DNA of 52,438 nucleotides from Gammaproteobacteria bacterium (GCA_009842505.1 VYFG01000019.1:1-52438); one strand, 5' to 3'; positions 40,290 through 51,409 are shown, counted from the first letter of the stretch. The notes: generated by a model from the sequence alone, not told the origin. Made by a program: numbers and translations.

Positions 40290-42185
40290 TCAGTCCAGCC
40301 TGGCCAGTCGATTACCGGTATCAGTATCCGCATCCTCGGGCGGGAACAGGCCGAGACGCTCGATGAGATAGTAATCCAGCAGTTCGCGCGCCATGGGAGC
40401 CGCGATACGGCTGCCGCCACCGGCGTGCTCCACGATGACAGCGATCGCGATTTTGGGATCATCCAGTGGCGCGAAGCCAATGAACAGCGAATGGTCCCGG
40501 AAACGCTTTTCCGTCTCTTCCTCCCGGTAAGTCTCGTTCTGCCCTACCTTTTTCACCTGGGCGGTGCCCGTCTTGCCTGCCATTTCATACCGTAAGCCGC
40601 GCCCGGACAGGCGGGCGGTGCCTTTCTTTCCGTGCACGACATCCCGCATGGCCCGAATGACATAGTCGAAGTCCTGCGGATTATTACCGGCAACCCGGCC
40701 GGTCACCTCGGGCGGCAGCCGCTCCCAGGTATGGGTTTGAGGGTTCTCGATGGCGGTCAGAAACCGTGGCACCACTTTGCGCCCGCGATTCGCCAAGGTG
40801 GCTGTCACCGTTGCCAGTTGCAGCGGTGTGATCAGCATATAGCCCTGGCCAATGCCGATGATCAGGGTCTCCCCGGAAGTCCATGGCTGTTGATGGATTT
40901 CCTGTTTCCACTGACGTGACGGCATCAGGCCGCTCGGTTCGCCCAACAAGTCGATTCCCGTGTGATGGCCAAAGCCGAACTGGCCCATGCCCTCATGCAT
41001 CGAGTCGATCCCCAGCCGTTTGGCAAGCTGGTAGTAATACACGTTGCATGACTGCTCGATGGCATCATGGGCATCCACACTGCCGTGACCGGTCTTTTTC
41101 CAGTCGCGATAACGGCGTTTTCCGTTGGGCAGACGGTAGTAGCCATTGCAGAAAACACGGTCATGGGGACTGACCCCTTTCTGCATGCCCACAAGGGTCA
41201 TGAAACCCTTGATTGTGGAACCGGGCGCATAGCGGCCGTACAGGGCCCTGTTCAGCAATGGGCGACGGTCCGAGGTCCGCAGTTCCCCATACGCCTTCTT
41301 GCCAATACCGTTGACGAAGGGATTGGGATCATATCCGGGCATACTGGCAAAGGCGAGCACGTCCCCGGTAGCCGGCTCGATGGCCACGACCGCACCCTCG
41401 TAGCCTCCCAGGAGTTCCATGGCCTTTTCCTGCAACCGTATGTCCAGGCTGAGGTGCAGGACCTTGCCGGCCTCCGGCGGCACCTGTTCGAGACTTCGGA
41501 TGATCTTGCCGTGGGCGTTGGTTTCCACCTGCTTGAATCCCGACTTTCCGAGAAGCGTTGTTTCGTAGAAAGCCTCGATACCATTCTTGCCGATATACTC
41601 CAGTCCACGGTATTTATTATTGTCTATCTGCTCCAGGTCGTCAGCACTGATCCTGCCCACGTATCCCACCACATGGGCGGTCAGATTGCCCCGGGTGTAA
41701 TCCCGCTGCAACCTTGCCCTGAACTCGGCCCCGGGGTACCGGTGAAGGTTCACCGCCAGGCGGGAGGCTTCCTTCTCGCTCAGATTTGCGCGCAACGTCT
41801 GGCGCTCGAATGAAGGCCGTCTCTTGAGCAGTGCACGGAAACGCTCAAGGTCATCTTCCTTGAGTTCCACCAGTTGCCCCAACTGGTCCAGCAACGCGTC
41901 CATGTCCTGGACCTTGTCCGGCAGGACTTCCAGGTTATAGACCAGGAAGTTCTGCGCCAGAACTTCCCCGTTGCGGTCATAGATCAGGCCGCGGACCGGC
42001 GGCAAGGGCACCAGATCAATCCGGTTGCTCTGTGCCAGTTCCTCGAACCGGTCATGCTGGGATATCTGCAGGTATCCCACCCGGACCGCCAGCACCAGGG
42101 CAAGCAGACCGACCGCGACAAACATCACTACAATCCGGTTATATCCGTACCGGTTCTCCTGCAGATAGTTGCGAATCGGTGTCAC
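40290..42185 (-). CDS. mrdA: penicillin-binding protein 2 (PBP2)
   Basis: This 631-residue class B penicillin-binding protein has one N-terminal membrane anchor (IVVMFVAVGLLALVLAV) and a pedestal domain with RGLIYDRNGEVLAQN. The transpeptidase domain has SXXK as STIK in APGSTIKGFMTLV, SCN in EQSCNVYYYQLA and KTGT in MAGKTGTAQV. The start is a GTG at 42185, 8 bases after mreD, giving the family N-terminus TPIRNYLQEN. The frame is open for 165 further codons through mreD, but those are antiparallel to no known domain. It crosslinks side-wall peptidoglycan with RodA. Confidence 0.94.
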   Translation of the reverse strand: MTPIRNYLQENRYGYNRIVVMFVAVGLLALVLAVRVGYLQISQHDRFEELAQSNRIDLVPLPPVRGLIYDRNGEVLAQNFLVYNLEVLPDKVQDMDALLDQLGQLVELKEDDLERFRALLKRRPSFERQTLRANLSEKEASRLAVNLHRYPGAEFRARLQRDYTRGNLTAHVVGYVGRISADDLEQIDNNKYRGLEYIGKNGIEAFYETTLLGKSGFKQVETNAHGKIIRSLEQVPPEAGKVLHLSLDIRLQEKAMELLGGYEGAVVAIEPATGDVLAFASMPGYDPNPFVNGIGKKAYGELRTSDRRPLLNRALYGRYAPGSTIKGFMTLVGMQKGVSPHDRVFCNGYYRLPNGKRRYRDWKKTGHGSVDAHDAIEQSCNVYYYQLAKRLGIDSMHEGMGQFGFGHHTGIDLLGEPSGLMPSRQWKQEIHQQPWTSGETLIIGIGQGYMLITPLQLATVTATLANRGRKVVPRFLTAIENPQTHTWERLPPEVTGRVAGNNPQDFDYVIRAMRDVVHGKKGTARLSGRGLRYEMAGKTGTAQVKKVGQNETYREEETEKRFRDHSLFIGFAPLDDPKIAIAVIVEHAGGGSRIAAPMARELLDYYLIERLGLFPPEDADTDTGNRLARLD

Positions 42186-42193
42186 GGCCTGCC

Positions 42194-42706
42194 CTATCTC
42201 AACTGGACCATGCCACTGCGCCGTCTGGCAAAACGCAGGAGGGTATACACAACCGGCCAAACCAATGCAGTGGTCAATGCTGCCTGCCAGTATACCAGCC
42301 TCAGATCGATGTCGTTGGTAATGCGAAAAACCCAGGCAAGGAACAGGACCTCCAATGCGGAGATCGCAAAAATCATCATGCACTGCTGCCATAACGGGTA
42401 CATCCTCACCTGTCGATGGAACAGCACCCCTACCATGGCCACGAACGCCAGCATGAATGCGTACACGCCGAACAGGGTATGCAGCATCATGTCCATGAGC
42501 AGCCCGACGATCCAGCCGGTGCCCACGCCCACACGTTCGGGCACCGCCAGGCACCAGTAAAACAGCACCAGGCTGACCCAATGCGGTTCGGCAAAGCCCA
42601 TCCATTCCGGGTACGGGATGATGGACAGCAGCATGGCCACACCCAGGGAAACTGGAATGATCCACCAGCGGTGGCCCCACGCCATGCGGGAGAAGGACGT
42701 GTTCAT
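42194..42706 (-). CDS. mreD: rod shape-determining protein MreD
   Basis: This 170-residue membrane protein has five hydrophobic segments. PEWMGFAEPHWVSLVLFYWCLAVPERVGVG is the gammaproteobacterial MreD signature region; it is described here by its P-E-R-V-G core. The basic loop FHRQVRMYP and the tail LRFARRRSG face the cytoplasm. I chose the ATG at 42706 on family length. It links MreC to the membrane elongasome. Confidence 0.9.
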   Translation of the reverse strand: MNTSFSRMAWGHRWWIIPVSLGVAMLLSIIPYPEWMGFAEPHWVSLVLFYWCLAVPERVGVGTGWIVGLLMDMMLHTLFGVYAFMLAFVAMVGVLFHRQVRMYPLWQQCMMIFAISALEVLFLAWVFRITNDIDLRLVYWQAALTTALVWPVVYTLLRFARRRSGMVQLR

Positions 42707-42767
42707 CGATCGTGCCTGCAGAATGCCCTGCACTCCATGGGCATCCCGATATCGCCGGATTGCAGAC

Positions 42768-43595
42768 TCATTCCCGCCCCGCCAGTCGGTCGGTGTCCCA
42801 TATCAGCAACACCTGTTTCAACAGATCGATACGGGAGGTAGTGACGGCGTTGATGGACAGGAAGGACTCGTTCGCCTCGGTGGTGATTTCCACCACCTCC
42901 GCGACCTTGTAGCCTGCCGGAAAACGCCCGCCCATACCCGAGGTCAACAGGATGTCACCCTTGCGGATGTCAGCCTGCCGCAAGAGATAGGGCACGCTCA
43001 CCTGATCCTTCTCCCCCTTGCCCTGCACGATGGTGCGAAGCCCGTTACGCTGCACCTGTACCGGAATGCCGTGGCTGCGGTCCGTGACCAGGGTCACGAC
43101 GCTCTGGTGCAGATCCACCTCCGAGACCTGTCCGATCACACCGTCAGGAGCAATCACCGGCTGCCCGACGAACACATCCGCCTCAATGCCGCGGTCTATG
43201 ATAATCCGGTGGCTGAAGGGATCCAGCCCGATATTCACGATTTCCGCCAGGATCAACTGGTCATCGGAACGGCGGGAGGTGGCCAGAAGGCGGGACAATC
43301 GGCTGTTCTCCAGCACCAGGGCGTCGTATCGCTGGAGCTGGGTGGCAAGCTTGGCCTGCCTTTCCCGCAGGGACTCCAGTTCCTCGTAGACGGTGTCGTC
43401 CGGATAATGGGAACGGATGATCTCCGCAATGTTCCCGGGCAGTTCCGTCAGGGCATAGAACGGCATCGCCAGGATGGATGCGGTGGACCGCACCGGCCGC
43501 AGCAGGTCACTGCGATGTTCCACGATCATCAAGCCGAACGACAGGATCGCAAGCAGTATGAACCGATAAAGGGTGCTGACATGCCCGAAAATCAT
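42768..43595 (-). CDS. mreC: rod shape-determining protein MreC
   Basis: This 275-residue protein starts MIFGHVSTLYRFILLAILSF with a single membrane segment, then EHRSDLLRPVRSTAS. A coiled coil (YEELESLRERQAKLATQLQR) and the two-beta-barrel MreC domain with IIDRGIEADVFVGQPVIAPDG follow. A longer frame upstream to 43676 lacks family support. MreC activates PBP2 in the periplasm and bridges it to MreB. The gap to mreB is about 135 bases. Confidence 0.92.
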   Translation of the reverse strand: MIFGHVSTLYRFILLAILSFGLMIVEHRSDLLRPVRSTASILAMPFYALTELPGNIAEIIRSHYPDDTVYEELESLRERQAKLATQLQRYDALVLENSRLSRLLATSRRSDDQLILAEIVNIGLDPFSHRIIIDRGIEADVFVGQPVIAPDGVIGQVSEVDLHQSVVTLVTDRSHGIPVQVQRNGLRTIVQGKGEKDQVSVPYLLRQADIRKGDILLTSGMGGRFPAGYKVAEVVEITTEANESFLSINAVTTSRIDLLKQVLLIWDTDRLAGRE

Positions 43596-43730
43596 GGCCT
43601 GTCCGGTAATGTCTCGTGCACGGCCAGTCCGCAGGCTCCAGGGGAAGGAAATCCCCGGAAACCACGTACTGTGCACACTACCTGCTGCAATTGACTAATC
43701 TGGAAATCCGGTTCGTTGTCTCTATGGAAT

Positions 43731-44774
43731 TCAGTTGTCGCTGGAAAACACGTTGTTCAGGGTGTCCATTTCCTCCAGCGCACGGCCACAGCCGCGGACC
43801 ACGCAGGTCAGCGGGTCTTCCGCGACCACAACCGGAAGGTCGGTGTCCTGCATCAGGCGCCGGTCCATGTCCCTCAGCAACGCCCCGCCCCCTGCGATCA
43901 CCATGCCCTTTTCACCGATATCGGCGGAAAGTTCCGGCGGTGTCTTTTCCAGGGCCTGGCGGATGGCCTGGACGATCTGCACCAAGGCATCGTCGATGGC
44001 GTCGTAGACCTCTTCGCTGGTGATCACCAGACTGCGGGCCATACCCTCCGAAATGTCCCGGCCCTTGATCTCCATTTCCATATGGTCGGACTCGGACCAC
44101 GCGGTCGCGATGGATTGTTTGACACGTTCCGCGGTGGATTCGCCGATCAGCACGCCGTGCCGTCTTCGGATGTAGTTGATGATGGCATCGTCATAGGTGT
44201 CGCCGGCGACCCGGAGGGAATTGGAATACACCATGCCCCCGAGAGAAAGGATGCCGACTTCGGTGGTGCCGCCACCGATGTCCACCACCATGGAACCCGT
44301 GGGCTCGGCCACTGGAAGATTCGCCCCGATCGCCACGGCCATCGGTTCCTCAATCAGGTAGACCTCCCTGGCGCCGGCGCTCATGGCGGATTCACGAATG
44401 GCCCTGCGCTCGACCTGGGTGGAGCCGCACGGGACACAGACGATGATTCGCGGACTGGAAAAAAAACGGTTCTCCTGTACCTTCCTGATGAAGTATTTGA
44501 GCATGTCCTCGGTGATGTTGAAGTCGGCGATCACGCCATCCCTCAACGGTCGGATTGCCCGTATGGTGCCCGGAGTACGGCCCAGCATCAGCTTGGCTTC
44601 CTGACCTACGGCGAGGACACTTTTTCCCGCTCCGCCGAACCCGGAACTCTTGATGGCAACTACCGAGGGTTCGTTGAGGACAATTCCCTTGTTTCGCACA
44701 TAAATCAAGGTGTTGGCGGTTCCAAGATCAATGGCGAGATCATTGGAAAAGAAGCCAGCCAGGCGTTTCAGCAT
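43731..44774 (-). CDS. mreB: actin-like rod-shape protein MreB
   Basis: This 347-residue protein begins [20 protein letters not shown], a membrane-binding amphipathic N-terminus followed by phosphate loop 1. It continues with [16 protein letters not shown] (phosphate 2) and the adenosine loop [17 protein letters not shown]. The length equals that of E. coli MreB. It forms ATP-dependent filaments that direct side-wall synthesis. The first gene of the cluster, it is divergent from gatC across 225 bases that must hold both promoters. Confidence 0.96.
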   Translation of the reverse strand: MLKRLAGFFSNDLAIDLGTANTLIYVRNKGIVLNEPSVVAIKSSGFGGAGKSVLAVGQEAKLMLGRTPGTIRAIRPLRDGVIADFNITEDMLKYFIRKVQENRFFSSPRIIVCVPCGSTQVERRAIRESAMSAGAREVYLIEEPMAVAIGANLPVAEPTGSMVVDIGGGTTEVGILSLGGMVYSNSLRVAGDTYDDAIINYIRRRHGVLIGESTAERVKQSIATAWSESDHMEMEIKGRDISEGMARSLVITSEEVYDAIDDALVQIVQAIRQALEKTPPELSADIGEKGMVIAGGGALLRDMDRRLMQDTDLPVVVAEDPLTCVVRGCGRALEEMDTLNNVFSSDN

Positions 44775-44999
44775 TGTGTTGTTGGAGTTGTTGAATGGGG
44801 AGGCAAGGAATCCAGACCCCGGAGAAATCCTAGCGGCGTAGCTTAACAACCGGGGGCATACTATTCAACTGCGCAAAGCTATGGTAAGTTGCTGCGCAAA
44901 TGCTGTGTCCGTAACGTTCTCGCATGGCTGGAACGGCCCTGTTCAGGCTGCCGGATACGGTGACGGACATTGCCTATCCGAGCATCTACGAACCGACAA

Positions 45000-45290
45000 A
45001 TGTCTTCCATCAACAGTGAGCAGGTCACCCATATCGCGCGGCTTGCGCGATTGAAAACCGACGAGGAAAAATCCGACTATTTCGCCGGTCACCTTACCCG
45101 TATCCTGGACCTCCTGGAACAGATGAACCGGATCGATACGGAGTCCGTCGAACCCATGGCCCACCCCCAGGATGTTCATCTCCGGCTGCGCGGGGACCAC
45201 GTCACCGCGGAGTCCCGCCGCGAGGACTACCAGGCCATCGCGCCGTTGGCGGACAACGGGCTCTACCTGGTTCCCCGGGTCATCGAATAG
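45000..45290 (+). CDS. gatC: Asp-tRNA(Asn)/Glu-tRNA(Gln) amidotransferase subunit GatC
   Basis: This 96-residue subunit starts MSSINSEQVTHIARLARLK and has the belt-like HLTRILDLLEQMNRIDTESVEPMAH segment and the LRGDHVTAESRRED ending. GatC holds GatA and GatB together. The frame is open 10 codons further upstream, but the ATG at 45000 fits the family. It is followed by gatA after 75 bases. Confidence 0.94.
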   Translation: MSSINSEQVTHIARLARLKTDEEKSDYFAGHLTRILDLLEQMNRIDTESVEPMAHPQDVHLRLRGDHVTAESRREDYQAIAPLADNGLYLVPRVIE

Positions 45291-45365
45291 GCTACCAGCG
45301 CCGCGAATATCCGAGGCCGGCCCCGGCACCGCCTGGCCGCCACCGAACAGTCCGCACCCGAACGC

Positions 45366-46820
45366 ATGCACAACCGATCCATCAGGGACCTCGCCCGGTC
45401 CATGGCCAGGGGTGAGTACAGCAGCACCGAACTCACCCGGCATTTTCTCTCGCGGATGGCCGATGCAGGGGACCTGAACGCCTTCATAACCGTCACCGGG
45501 GACCAGGCCCTGGAACAGGCCGCCGAGGCGGACCGACGCATCCGATCCGGCAGCGCCGGCCCGCTTACCGGCATCCCGATGGTGCACAAGGACATCTTCT
45601 GCACTGCGGGCGTTCCCACCACCTGCGGCTCGAAAATGCTGGCGGACTTCGTCTCGCCCTACGATGCGACCGTGGTCAGACGTCTGGCCGAGGCGGGCAT
45701 GGTGAGCATGGGAAAAACCAACATGGACGAATTCGCAATGGGTTCATCCAACGAGTCCAGCCATTTCGGGGCAGTGAAGAATCCCTGGGAGACCAGCCGT
45801 GTTCCGGGCGGCAGTTCCGGTGGCTCTGCCGCAGCAGTGGCGGCCAGGCTGTCCCCCGTTGCCACCGCCACCGACACGGGCGGTTCCATCCGTCAGCCCG
45901 CGGCACTATGCGGTATCACCGGAATCAAGCCGAGCTACGGCCGGGTGTCCCGATACGGCATGGTTGCCTTCGCCTCTTCGCTGGACCAGGGCGGCGTCCT
46001 GGCGACGAGCGCCGAGGACGCCGCCCTGGTGCTTGAGGCCATGGCTGGATTCGATGAACGGGACTCGACGTCACTTGAACAGCAGGTTCCGGACTACACG
46101 GCAACCCTGGAGGAATCGATCAGGGACAAGGTCATCGGTCTGCCGAAGGAGTTTTTCGGCGATGGCGTGGAGCCGGATGTCGCGGATGCCATACAGGACG
46201 CCATCCGTGAGCTCGAAGCCCTGGGCGCCCGCACGGTAGAAGTGGAACTTCCCAACAGCGAGATCGGCATTCCCTGCTATTACGTCCTCGCTCCGGCGGA
46301 AGCCAGTTCCAACCTCTCCCGCTTCGACGGCGTGCGGTACGGCCATCGCGCCGCACAGTTCGAGGACCTGATCGACATGTACGAACGCAGCCGTGCGGAG
46401 GGATTCGGAGAGGAGGTGCAGCGCCGGATCATGATCGGGACCTACGTGCTGTCATCGGGGTATTACGATGCCTACTACATCAAGGCGCAGAAGCTGCGCC
46501 GGATGATCGCGGACGACTTCACCCGCGCCTTCGAACGGTGCGATCTCATCGCCGGGCCCACTTCGCCGGGCACCGCATTCCCGATCGGGGCCAAGAACGA
46601 TGACCCCATTGCGATGTATCTGAACGATATATTCACCAACTCGGTCAACCTGGCGGGACTGCCGGGCATCTCGGTCAATGCAGGGTTCGACCGCGACGGG
46701 CTGCCCATCGGACTTCACCTCATCGGCCGGTATCTGGATGAAACCACCATACTGAATGTCGCCCACCAGTTCCAGCAGGCCACCGACTGGCACAATACGG
46801 CGCCGGGAGGCTACGCCTGA
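45366..46820 (+). CDS. gatA: glutamyl-tRNA(Gln) amidotransferase subunit GatA
   Basis: This 484-residue amidase-signature enzyme has the catalytic Lys in [13 protein letters not shown] and the two Ser residues in [15 protein letters not shown] and [15 protein letters not shown]. It releases ammonia from glutamine and passes it to GatB. The ending [24 protein letters not shown] is normal. The gatB ATG overlaps its TGA (TGATG), so translation is coupled. Confidence 0.96.
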   Translation: MHNRSIRDLARSMARGEYSSTELTRHFLSRMADAGDLNAFITVTGDQALEQAAEADRRIRSGSAGPLTGIPMVHKDIFCTAGVPTTCGSKMLADFVSPYDATVVRRLAEAGMVSMGKTNMDEFAMGSSNESSHFGAVKNPWETSRVPGGSSGGSAAAVAARLSPVATATDTGGSIRQPAALCGITGIKPSYGRVSRYGMVAFASSLDQGGVLATSAEDAALVLEAMAGFDERDSTSLEQQVPDYTATLEESIRDKVIGLPKEFFGDGVEPDVADAIQDAIRELEALGARTVEVELPNSEIGIPCYYVLAPAEASSNLSRFDGVRYGHRAAQFEDLIDMYERSRAEGFGEEVQRRIMIGTYVLSSGYYDAYYIKAQKLRRMIADDFTRAFERCDLIAGPTSPGTAFPIGAKNDDPIAMYLNDIFTNSVNLAGLPGISVNAGFDRDGLPIGLHLIGRYLDETTILNVAHQFQQATDWHNTAPGGYA

Positions 46821-48253
46821 TGAAGTGGGAAACCGTGATCGGACTGGAAGTCCACGTGCAACTGATGACCCGCAGCAAGATCTTTTCCGGGGACTCCACT
46901 GCCTACGGCGCCGCACCCAATACCCAGGCCTGCGACGTCAGCATCGCACTGCCCGGCGTTCTGCCGGTGATGAACCGTGAGGCGGCCCGGTTGGCGGTGA
47001 AGTTCGGGATGGCCATCGGCGCCGAAATCAACCGGACATCGGTGTTTGCCAGAAAGAACTACTTTTACCCGGATCTGCCCAAGGGCTACCAGATCAGCCA
47101 GTACGAAACCCCCATCGTGGGCAGGGGGTCCCTGGAAATCGACCCGGGCGACGGCCCGAAGACCATCGGGATCACCCGGGCGCATCTTGAGGAAGACGCG
47201 GGCAAGTCGCTCCACGGGAGTTCCGGTGACTTCACGGGAATCGATCTCAACCGCGCAGGAACCCCGCTCCTTGAGATCGTGTCAGAGCCGGACATGCGGT
47301 CTCCCGCCGAGGCAGTGGCCTACCTGCGCCAGCTTCACGCCCTGGTCCGCTATCTCGGCATTTCCGACGGGAACATGCAGGAAGGATCTTTCCGCTGCGA
47401 CGCCAATGTCTCCATCCGCCCCTTGGGCGCAGCGGAATTGGGCACCCGGACGGAACTGAAAAACATCAACTCGTTCCGTTTCGTGGAAAAGGCCATCCGG
47501 TACGAGATCGAACGGCAGATCGACATCCTGGAAGACGGTGGCACGGTCGTCCAGGAAACCCGACTGTACGATGCCGACCGGGATGAGACCCGGTCCATGC
47601 GTTCGAAGGAAGAAGCCCACGACTACCGCTACTTCCCGGATCCGGACCTGCCGCCCATGGTGCTGGAAGACGCCTTCCTCGCCGAGGTGAAAGAAAGCCT
47701 GCCGGAACTGCCCCATGACCGGCGCCACCGGTTCATCGAACACTATGGCCTGGCACCGGCGGATGCCGCGCAGCTTACCAACGAACGGACGCAGGCGGAT
47801 TATTTCGAGGCTGTTGCGGAAGCCACGAACGCGGAACCCCGCACCGCCTGCAACTGGATCCTGGGCGAACTCAATGCCGCGCTCAACCAGGAGGGCATAC
47901 CTGTAGAGGCGTCCAGGATCGACAGCGATGCCCTGGCCGGGCTGCTGGACCGGATAGCCGACAGTTCAATATCCGGCAAGATCGCCAAGGATGTGTTCTC
48001 GGCCATGTGGAATGGCGAGGGCGATGCCGACAGCATCATCGAGGCCAGGGGACTCAGGCAGATCACCGACACCGGCGCCATCGAGGCCGTGGTGGATGAG
48101 GTCCTGGCGGCAAGCCCCGATCAGGTCCGGCAGTTTCGTGAAGGCAACCAGAAGGTCATCGGCTTCCTGGTAGGCCAGGTCATGAAGAAAACCCGCGGCA
48201 AGGCAAATCCGAAACAGGTTAACGAGACCCTGCGCAGGAAACTGGACGCCTGA
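46820..48253 (+). CDS. gatB: Asp/Glu-tRNA amidotransferase subunit GatB
   Basis: This 477-residue protein starts [20 protein letters not shown] and contains the kinase-like active site with [19 protein letters not shown] and [11 protein letters not shown]. The GatB_N domain is followed by the helical YqeY-like C-terminal domain with [17 protein letters not shown]. It phosphorylates and amidates Glu-tRNA(Gln) or Asp-tRNA(Asn). It ends the gatCAB operon; no gene follows for 560 bases. Confidence 0.96.
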   Translation: MKWETVIGLEVHVQLMTRSKIFSGDSTAYGAAPNTQACDVSIALPGVLPVMNREAARLAVKFGMAIGAEINRTSVFARKNYFYPDLPKGYQISQYETPIVGRGSLEIDPGDGPKTIGITRAHLEEDAGKSLHGSSGDFTGIDLNRAGTPLLEIVSEPDMRSPAEAVAYLRQLHALVRYLGISDGNMQEGSFRCDANVSIRPLGAAELGTRTELKNINSFRFVEKAIRYEIERQIDILEDGGTVVQETRLYDADRDETRSMRSKEEAHDYRYFPDPDLPPMVLEDAFLAEVKESLPELPHDRRHRFIEHYGLAPADAAQLTNERTQADYFEAVAEATNAEPRTACNWILGELNAALNQEGIPVEASRIDSDALAGLLDRIADSSISGKIAKDVFSAMWNGEGDADSIIEARGLRQITDTGAIEAVVDEVLAASPDQVRQFREGNQKVIGFLVGQVMKKTRGKANPKQVNETLRRKLDA

Positions 48254-48813
48254 ATCTTCGGAGCTAATGCCGTTCGGTTGACGGGCCTGCCTCTCGATGA
48301 ATGGTACGCATCATGGACCATCCTGTGATGCAACCCCCACGTTCAGCAGTCCCGGCCCCGAGGCCGAAGACATGGGTTTCGCCGATTTCCCGGAAGAGCG
48401 CCGAGCGAACAGGACTTATCAAGAATATTTCATATGGTTTTGTTTTATCAATAGAAAATAATACTGGATTGATGGAAACTGGCATCCACATCCTGCAAAG
48501 TTGTCGTGCGTGACTCCGGGATTGGCGGCATGTTCTTGCAGCAGCAGGCGACTAATCTGTTTCAATGAGTCAGATACAATCTTTCAAATTGCCAAGCATT
48601 GAATTTCAATTGGTCGCTTTTTTACTGGCGATCAGGAACATCGGAAGCTGGAATTTATCCTCGTTTTATTACACTCCCAATTCCCAATCCCTGGGCGGCG
48701 GACGGATCTTCCGGCGGTGAACCTCTCCGGTCGATCAACCATCGGCGTTTGCTCAACCGATAAAGCTGATCACAGGCGCGGAGCCGGGTGGAAAGGATGC
48801 TCCTGCCGGAATC
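48254..48813. other. gene-less stretch after gatB
   Basis: These 560 bases contain no convincing gene. An AT-rich part lies at about 48430-48480. A 51-codon plus-strand frame starts with ATG at 48565 and has no recognisable product or ribosome binding site. The zinc-operon transcript from the minus strand probably ends here, since the DUF3299 gene stops at 48814. No clear terminator is visible. Confidence 0.45.
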
Positions 48814-49320
48814 CTACAATGGGTAGGGTTCGATAAAGTCCGCGGAAATTACGTAGCCGATCTCGGCCAGTAATGTCGACGTCGGTGAAGTCCCGAACAT
48901 GCCGGTCACCCAAACAGGGTCAAACAAACCCACATCTTCGTAGGGAATCCCGGTGGTGACCAGCACGAGTTGATTGGCCGGAGGCGGTGGCACATGGATA
49001 CAGGCGCCGATATAGGGAACCAGAATGAAGACCGTGACCCCCGTTTCCGTCCAGTCAATCGGCACGATGAATCCGGGCATGCGTACGGTTTTTCCATTCC
49101 AGTCGGTGCGCACCCCCGTCGAGAGCGGCTGCAGATCGGCAAGCTCCAGGGAACCGTGGGGAACGAATTCCTCAAGCTCAAACGGAAGGGCAAGGGAACC
49201 TTCCGGCAGCAGATCGCTCCATTCGAGGTCGATTACCGATTCCGCCTGCAGCGTACGGCCCAACGTTGCCGCTGCAGCCAAACCCAGAAGGAAACAGCGG
49301 CGGTTGATCTGTCCGTCCAT
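48814..49320 (-). CDS. DUF3299 secreted protein of a zinc-uptake-like operon
   Basis: This 168-residue protein starts MDGQINRRCFLLGLAAAATL. RRCFLLG is a Tat-like or long Sec signal peptide. The DUF3299 domain has GKTVRMPGFIVPIDWTETGV and the two-Cys-free core FILVPYIGACIHVPPPPANQ with one Cys and one His as possible metal ligands. These proteins accompany FtsX-type ABC systems and ZrgA-like proteins in Vibrio and relatives. It is the last gene of the operon, 146 bases after the permease gene. Confidence 0.82.
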   Translation of the reverse strand: MDGQINRRCFLLGLAAAATLGRTLQAESVIDLEWSDLLPEGSLALPFELEEFVPHGSLELADLQPLSTGVRTDWNGKTVRMPGFIVPIDWTETGVTVFILVPYIGACIHVPPPPANQLVLVTTGIPYEDVGLFDPVWVTGMFGTSPTSTLLAEIGYVISADFIEPYPL

Positions 49321-49466
49321 TATTTATCGGCTACTGTTTGCAAATCCCCACCCTTTCACGGCCATCCAGGTCCGTCGCCGGATTATCGCATACGGGTACC
49401 CGGACTGCATTCTCAAAGTGGGCCTGGTATGGGTGAAACGGGATGCGGGACAGGGGCATTTCCCTT

Positions 49467-50717
49467 TCATATCCTCACCATCATGCCGTCCGCAAGGGAA
49501 AGCCGGTATGCCCTGAGTGCCGGAATGAGTCCCACAAGCGCTGCAGCGCCGACCACGGAAACGAGGATCCAGACCTCCCAGGCAGTAGGCAACCCGATCG
49601 GCAGCCAAAGGCCAAAGGCGGCATCGACCCAGGGCCGGGCCACAAGCAGGCCCGAGTACAGGAACGCAGTGCCGAGACCGGCCCCGGCTCCTGCCATCAG
49701 AATCGCCTCTATGACCAGCAGTCCGAGAATCGTCAGTGGCCGTGCACCCATTGCCCGCCAGATTGCCATCTCACGCCGGCGTTCATTCAGGCTGGAGAAC
49801 ACCATCGCCATCATCCCGATCAACGCCGTTACCACGACCATCACGGAAACACCGATCAGTGCGGTTTCGGCCACCCCAACAATCTCCCAGAGTTCCTGCA
49901 GCGCCACGCCTGGCAGGATGGCCAGGAGCGTCTCCTCCGGATATTCGTTGATCCATCGCTGCAGCCCAAAGATCTGCAGTCGCGACTTTAGGCCCACCAG
50001 GGCAGCCGTGGTTGCCTTTGGCACGAGGTCCATCTGACGGATCACCTCTACCGGTGTGGTCTTTCCGGGCACCTTCATCCCGTCTTGCCAATCAACATGG
50101 ATGGCCTCGATGGCTTCCATGCTTACGATCACAGTACGGTCCACGGGAGTACCGGTCTTGCCAAGGATGCCCGACACGCGAAAAGGCTGGTCGGCATGTT
50201 CCGAGAACGATGCAAGTCCGTGCGCGACAACGATGGGATCATCGATGGCATAACCGAGTTTGTCGGCGACATCCGCACCGACAACGGCGTCATAGAGGTC
50301 TTCGAGGCCGGCGCCGGCCTGAAAGCCCAGCGAATTCCCGCCCCGGAATTTGTAGCGTGTGAAGAATTCCGCCGTCGTGCCCATCACGCGAAACTGCCTG
50401 TGGCTGTCCCCAAGTGAGATCGGCACGATCCAGTCCACCTCAGGACGGGCCGCAATTTCCTGGTAGCTTTCCCAGGATATGTTGTTGGTGGCGTTGCCGA
50501 TACGGAACACCGAATAGAGCAGGAGCTGCACTGACCCGGATCGCGCACCGATAATCAGGTCAGTGTCGGAAATCGTGTCGGCAAAGCTGGCGCGGGCTCC
50601 GTTGCGCACTTTCTCTACGCCGAGAAAGAGCATGACGGATAGTGCGATCGCGAGCACCGTCATCCCCACGGTGAGGGACCTCGCCATCAGCGAGCCAAGG
50701 GCGAGTCGGATGATCAT
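49467..50717 (-). CDS. FtsX/MacB-type ABC transporter permease
   Basis: This 416-residue permease has the four-segment FtsX topology: one segment at residues 15-37 (TVGMTVLAIALSVMLFLGV), a large periplasmic domain, and three segments in the C-terminal third with ERRREMAIWRAMGARP. That loop is the ATPase coupling helix. The ending YRLSLADGM is typical. Its ATG overlaps the ATPase stop as ATGA. By context it belongs to a zinc-uptake-like system, not to LolCDE, since no LolC/E lipoprotein context is present. Confidence 0.87.
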   Translation of the reverse strand: MIIRLALGSLMARSLTVGMTVLAIALSVMLFLGVEKVRNGARASFADTISDTDLIIGARSGSVQLLLYSVFRIGNATNNISWESYQEIAARPEVDWIVPISLGDSHRQFRVMGTTAEFFTRYKFRGGNSLGFQAGAGLEDLYDAVVGADVADKLGYAIDDPIVVAHGLASFSEHADQPFRVSGILGKTGTPVDRTVIVSMEAIEAIHVDWQDGMKVPGKTTPVEVIRQMDLVPKATTAALVGLKSRLQIFGLQRWINEYPEETLLAILPGVALQELWEIVGVAETALIGVSVMVVVTALIGMMAMVFSSLNERRREMAIWRAMGARPLTILGLLVIEAILMAGAGAGLGTAFLYSGLLVARPWVDAAFGLWLPIGLPTAWEVWILVSVVGAAALVGLIPALRAYRLSLADGMMVRI

Positions 50718-51409
50718 GCCCTCCCCCTTCCGATAGTTGCGATGTCCCCGATCCTCACCACACGGTCGAAGTGCCGTCCGAGCCGCTCATCGTGACTGAC
50801 CATCAACAGGGTGGAATCCACCTGACCGGCCTGGGTGAACAACAGATTCAGGAAACTGTCCTGGGTTTGTGCATCGAGTGCCGATGTCGGTTCATCGGCA
50901 ACAATGAGCGGGGGTTGTCCGATCAATGCCCGGGCAACGGCCACCCGTTGCTGCTGGCCGACGCTGAGCCGGCCTGCCAACACAGGCAGGACATCATCGG
51001 GGAGGTCAAGCTCCGCACAGAGCCGTGCCACCTCAGACTGCACATTTCCCGCGCGTTTCCGTCTTTCCGGAGCAAACCGAAGGGGGAGCAGGATATTGTC
51101 CACCACCCGCGCGTAGGGAAGCAGGTTGAACTGCTGGAAAATGAGGCCGATCCGTTCCGCCCGGAACCTGTCACGGGCTCCCGGGCGAAGCTTCGCAAGA
51201 TCTGTTCCCGCGACCGTGACACGGCCTGAGATGGCAGTCACGATACCGCAGATCAACGACAGAAGCGTGGATTTGCCTGAACCGCTTTCTCCAAGCAGCA
51301 ACACCCTCTCCCCTGGGTTGATTTGAAATGCGGGTACGGTGAGACCAAAGGATGTCCGGCCCGGCCAGCAGAACCGGACATCCTCGAGGGCAAGGGAGAC
51401 GGCCGTCAC
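50714..51409 (-). CDS. LolD/MacB-type ABC transporter ATPase
   Basis: This 231-residue ATPase has Walker A GESGSGKST, a Q-loop region RIGLIFQQFNLLPYAR, signature LSVGQQQRVAVARAL and Walker B LIVADEPTSALD, with the switch His in MVSHDERLG. The start follows the ZrgA-like gene by two bases and the end overlaps the permease gene. It powers the mechanotransmission-type permease that follows. Confidence 0.9.
   Translation of the reverse strand: MTAVSLALEDVRFCWPGRTSFGLTVPAFQINPGERVLLLGESGSGKSTLLSLICGIVTAISGRVTVAGTDLAKLRPGARDRFRAERIGLIFQQFNLLPYARVVDNILLPLRFAPERRKRAGNVQSEVARLCAELDLPDDVLPVLAGRLSVGQQQRVAVARALIGQPPLIVADEPTSALDAQTQDSFLNLLFTQAGQVDSTLLMVSHDERLGRHFDRVVRIGDIATIGRGRA

Noticed and set aside
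42186..42680. N-terminal extension of mrdA through mreD
   Set aside because: PBP2 proteins start just before the membrane anchor. The extension is the out-of-frame shadow of mreD.
48565..48720. 51-codon plus-strand frame after gatB
   Set aside because: It has no ribosome binding site, no recognisable family and a mixed composition, so it is not annotated as a gene.
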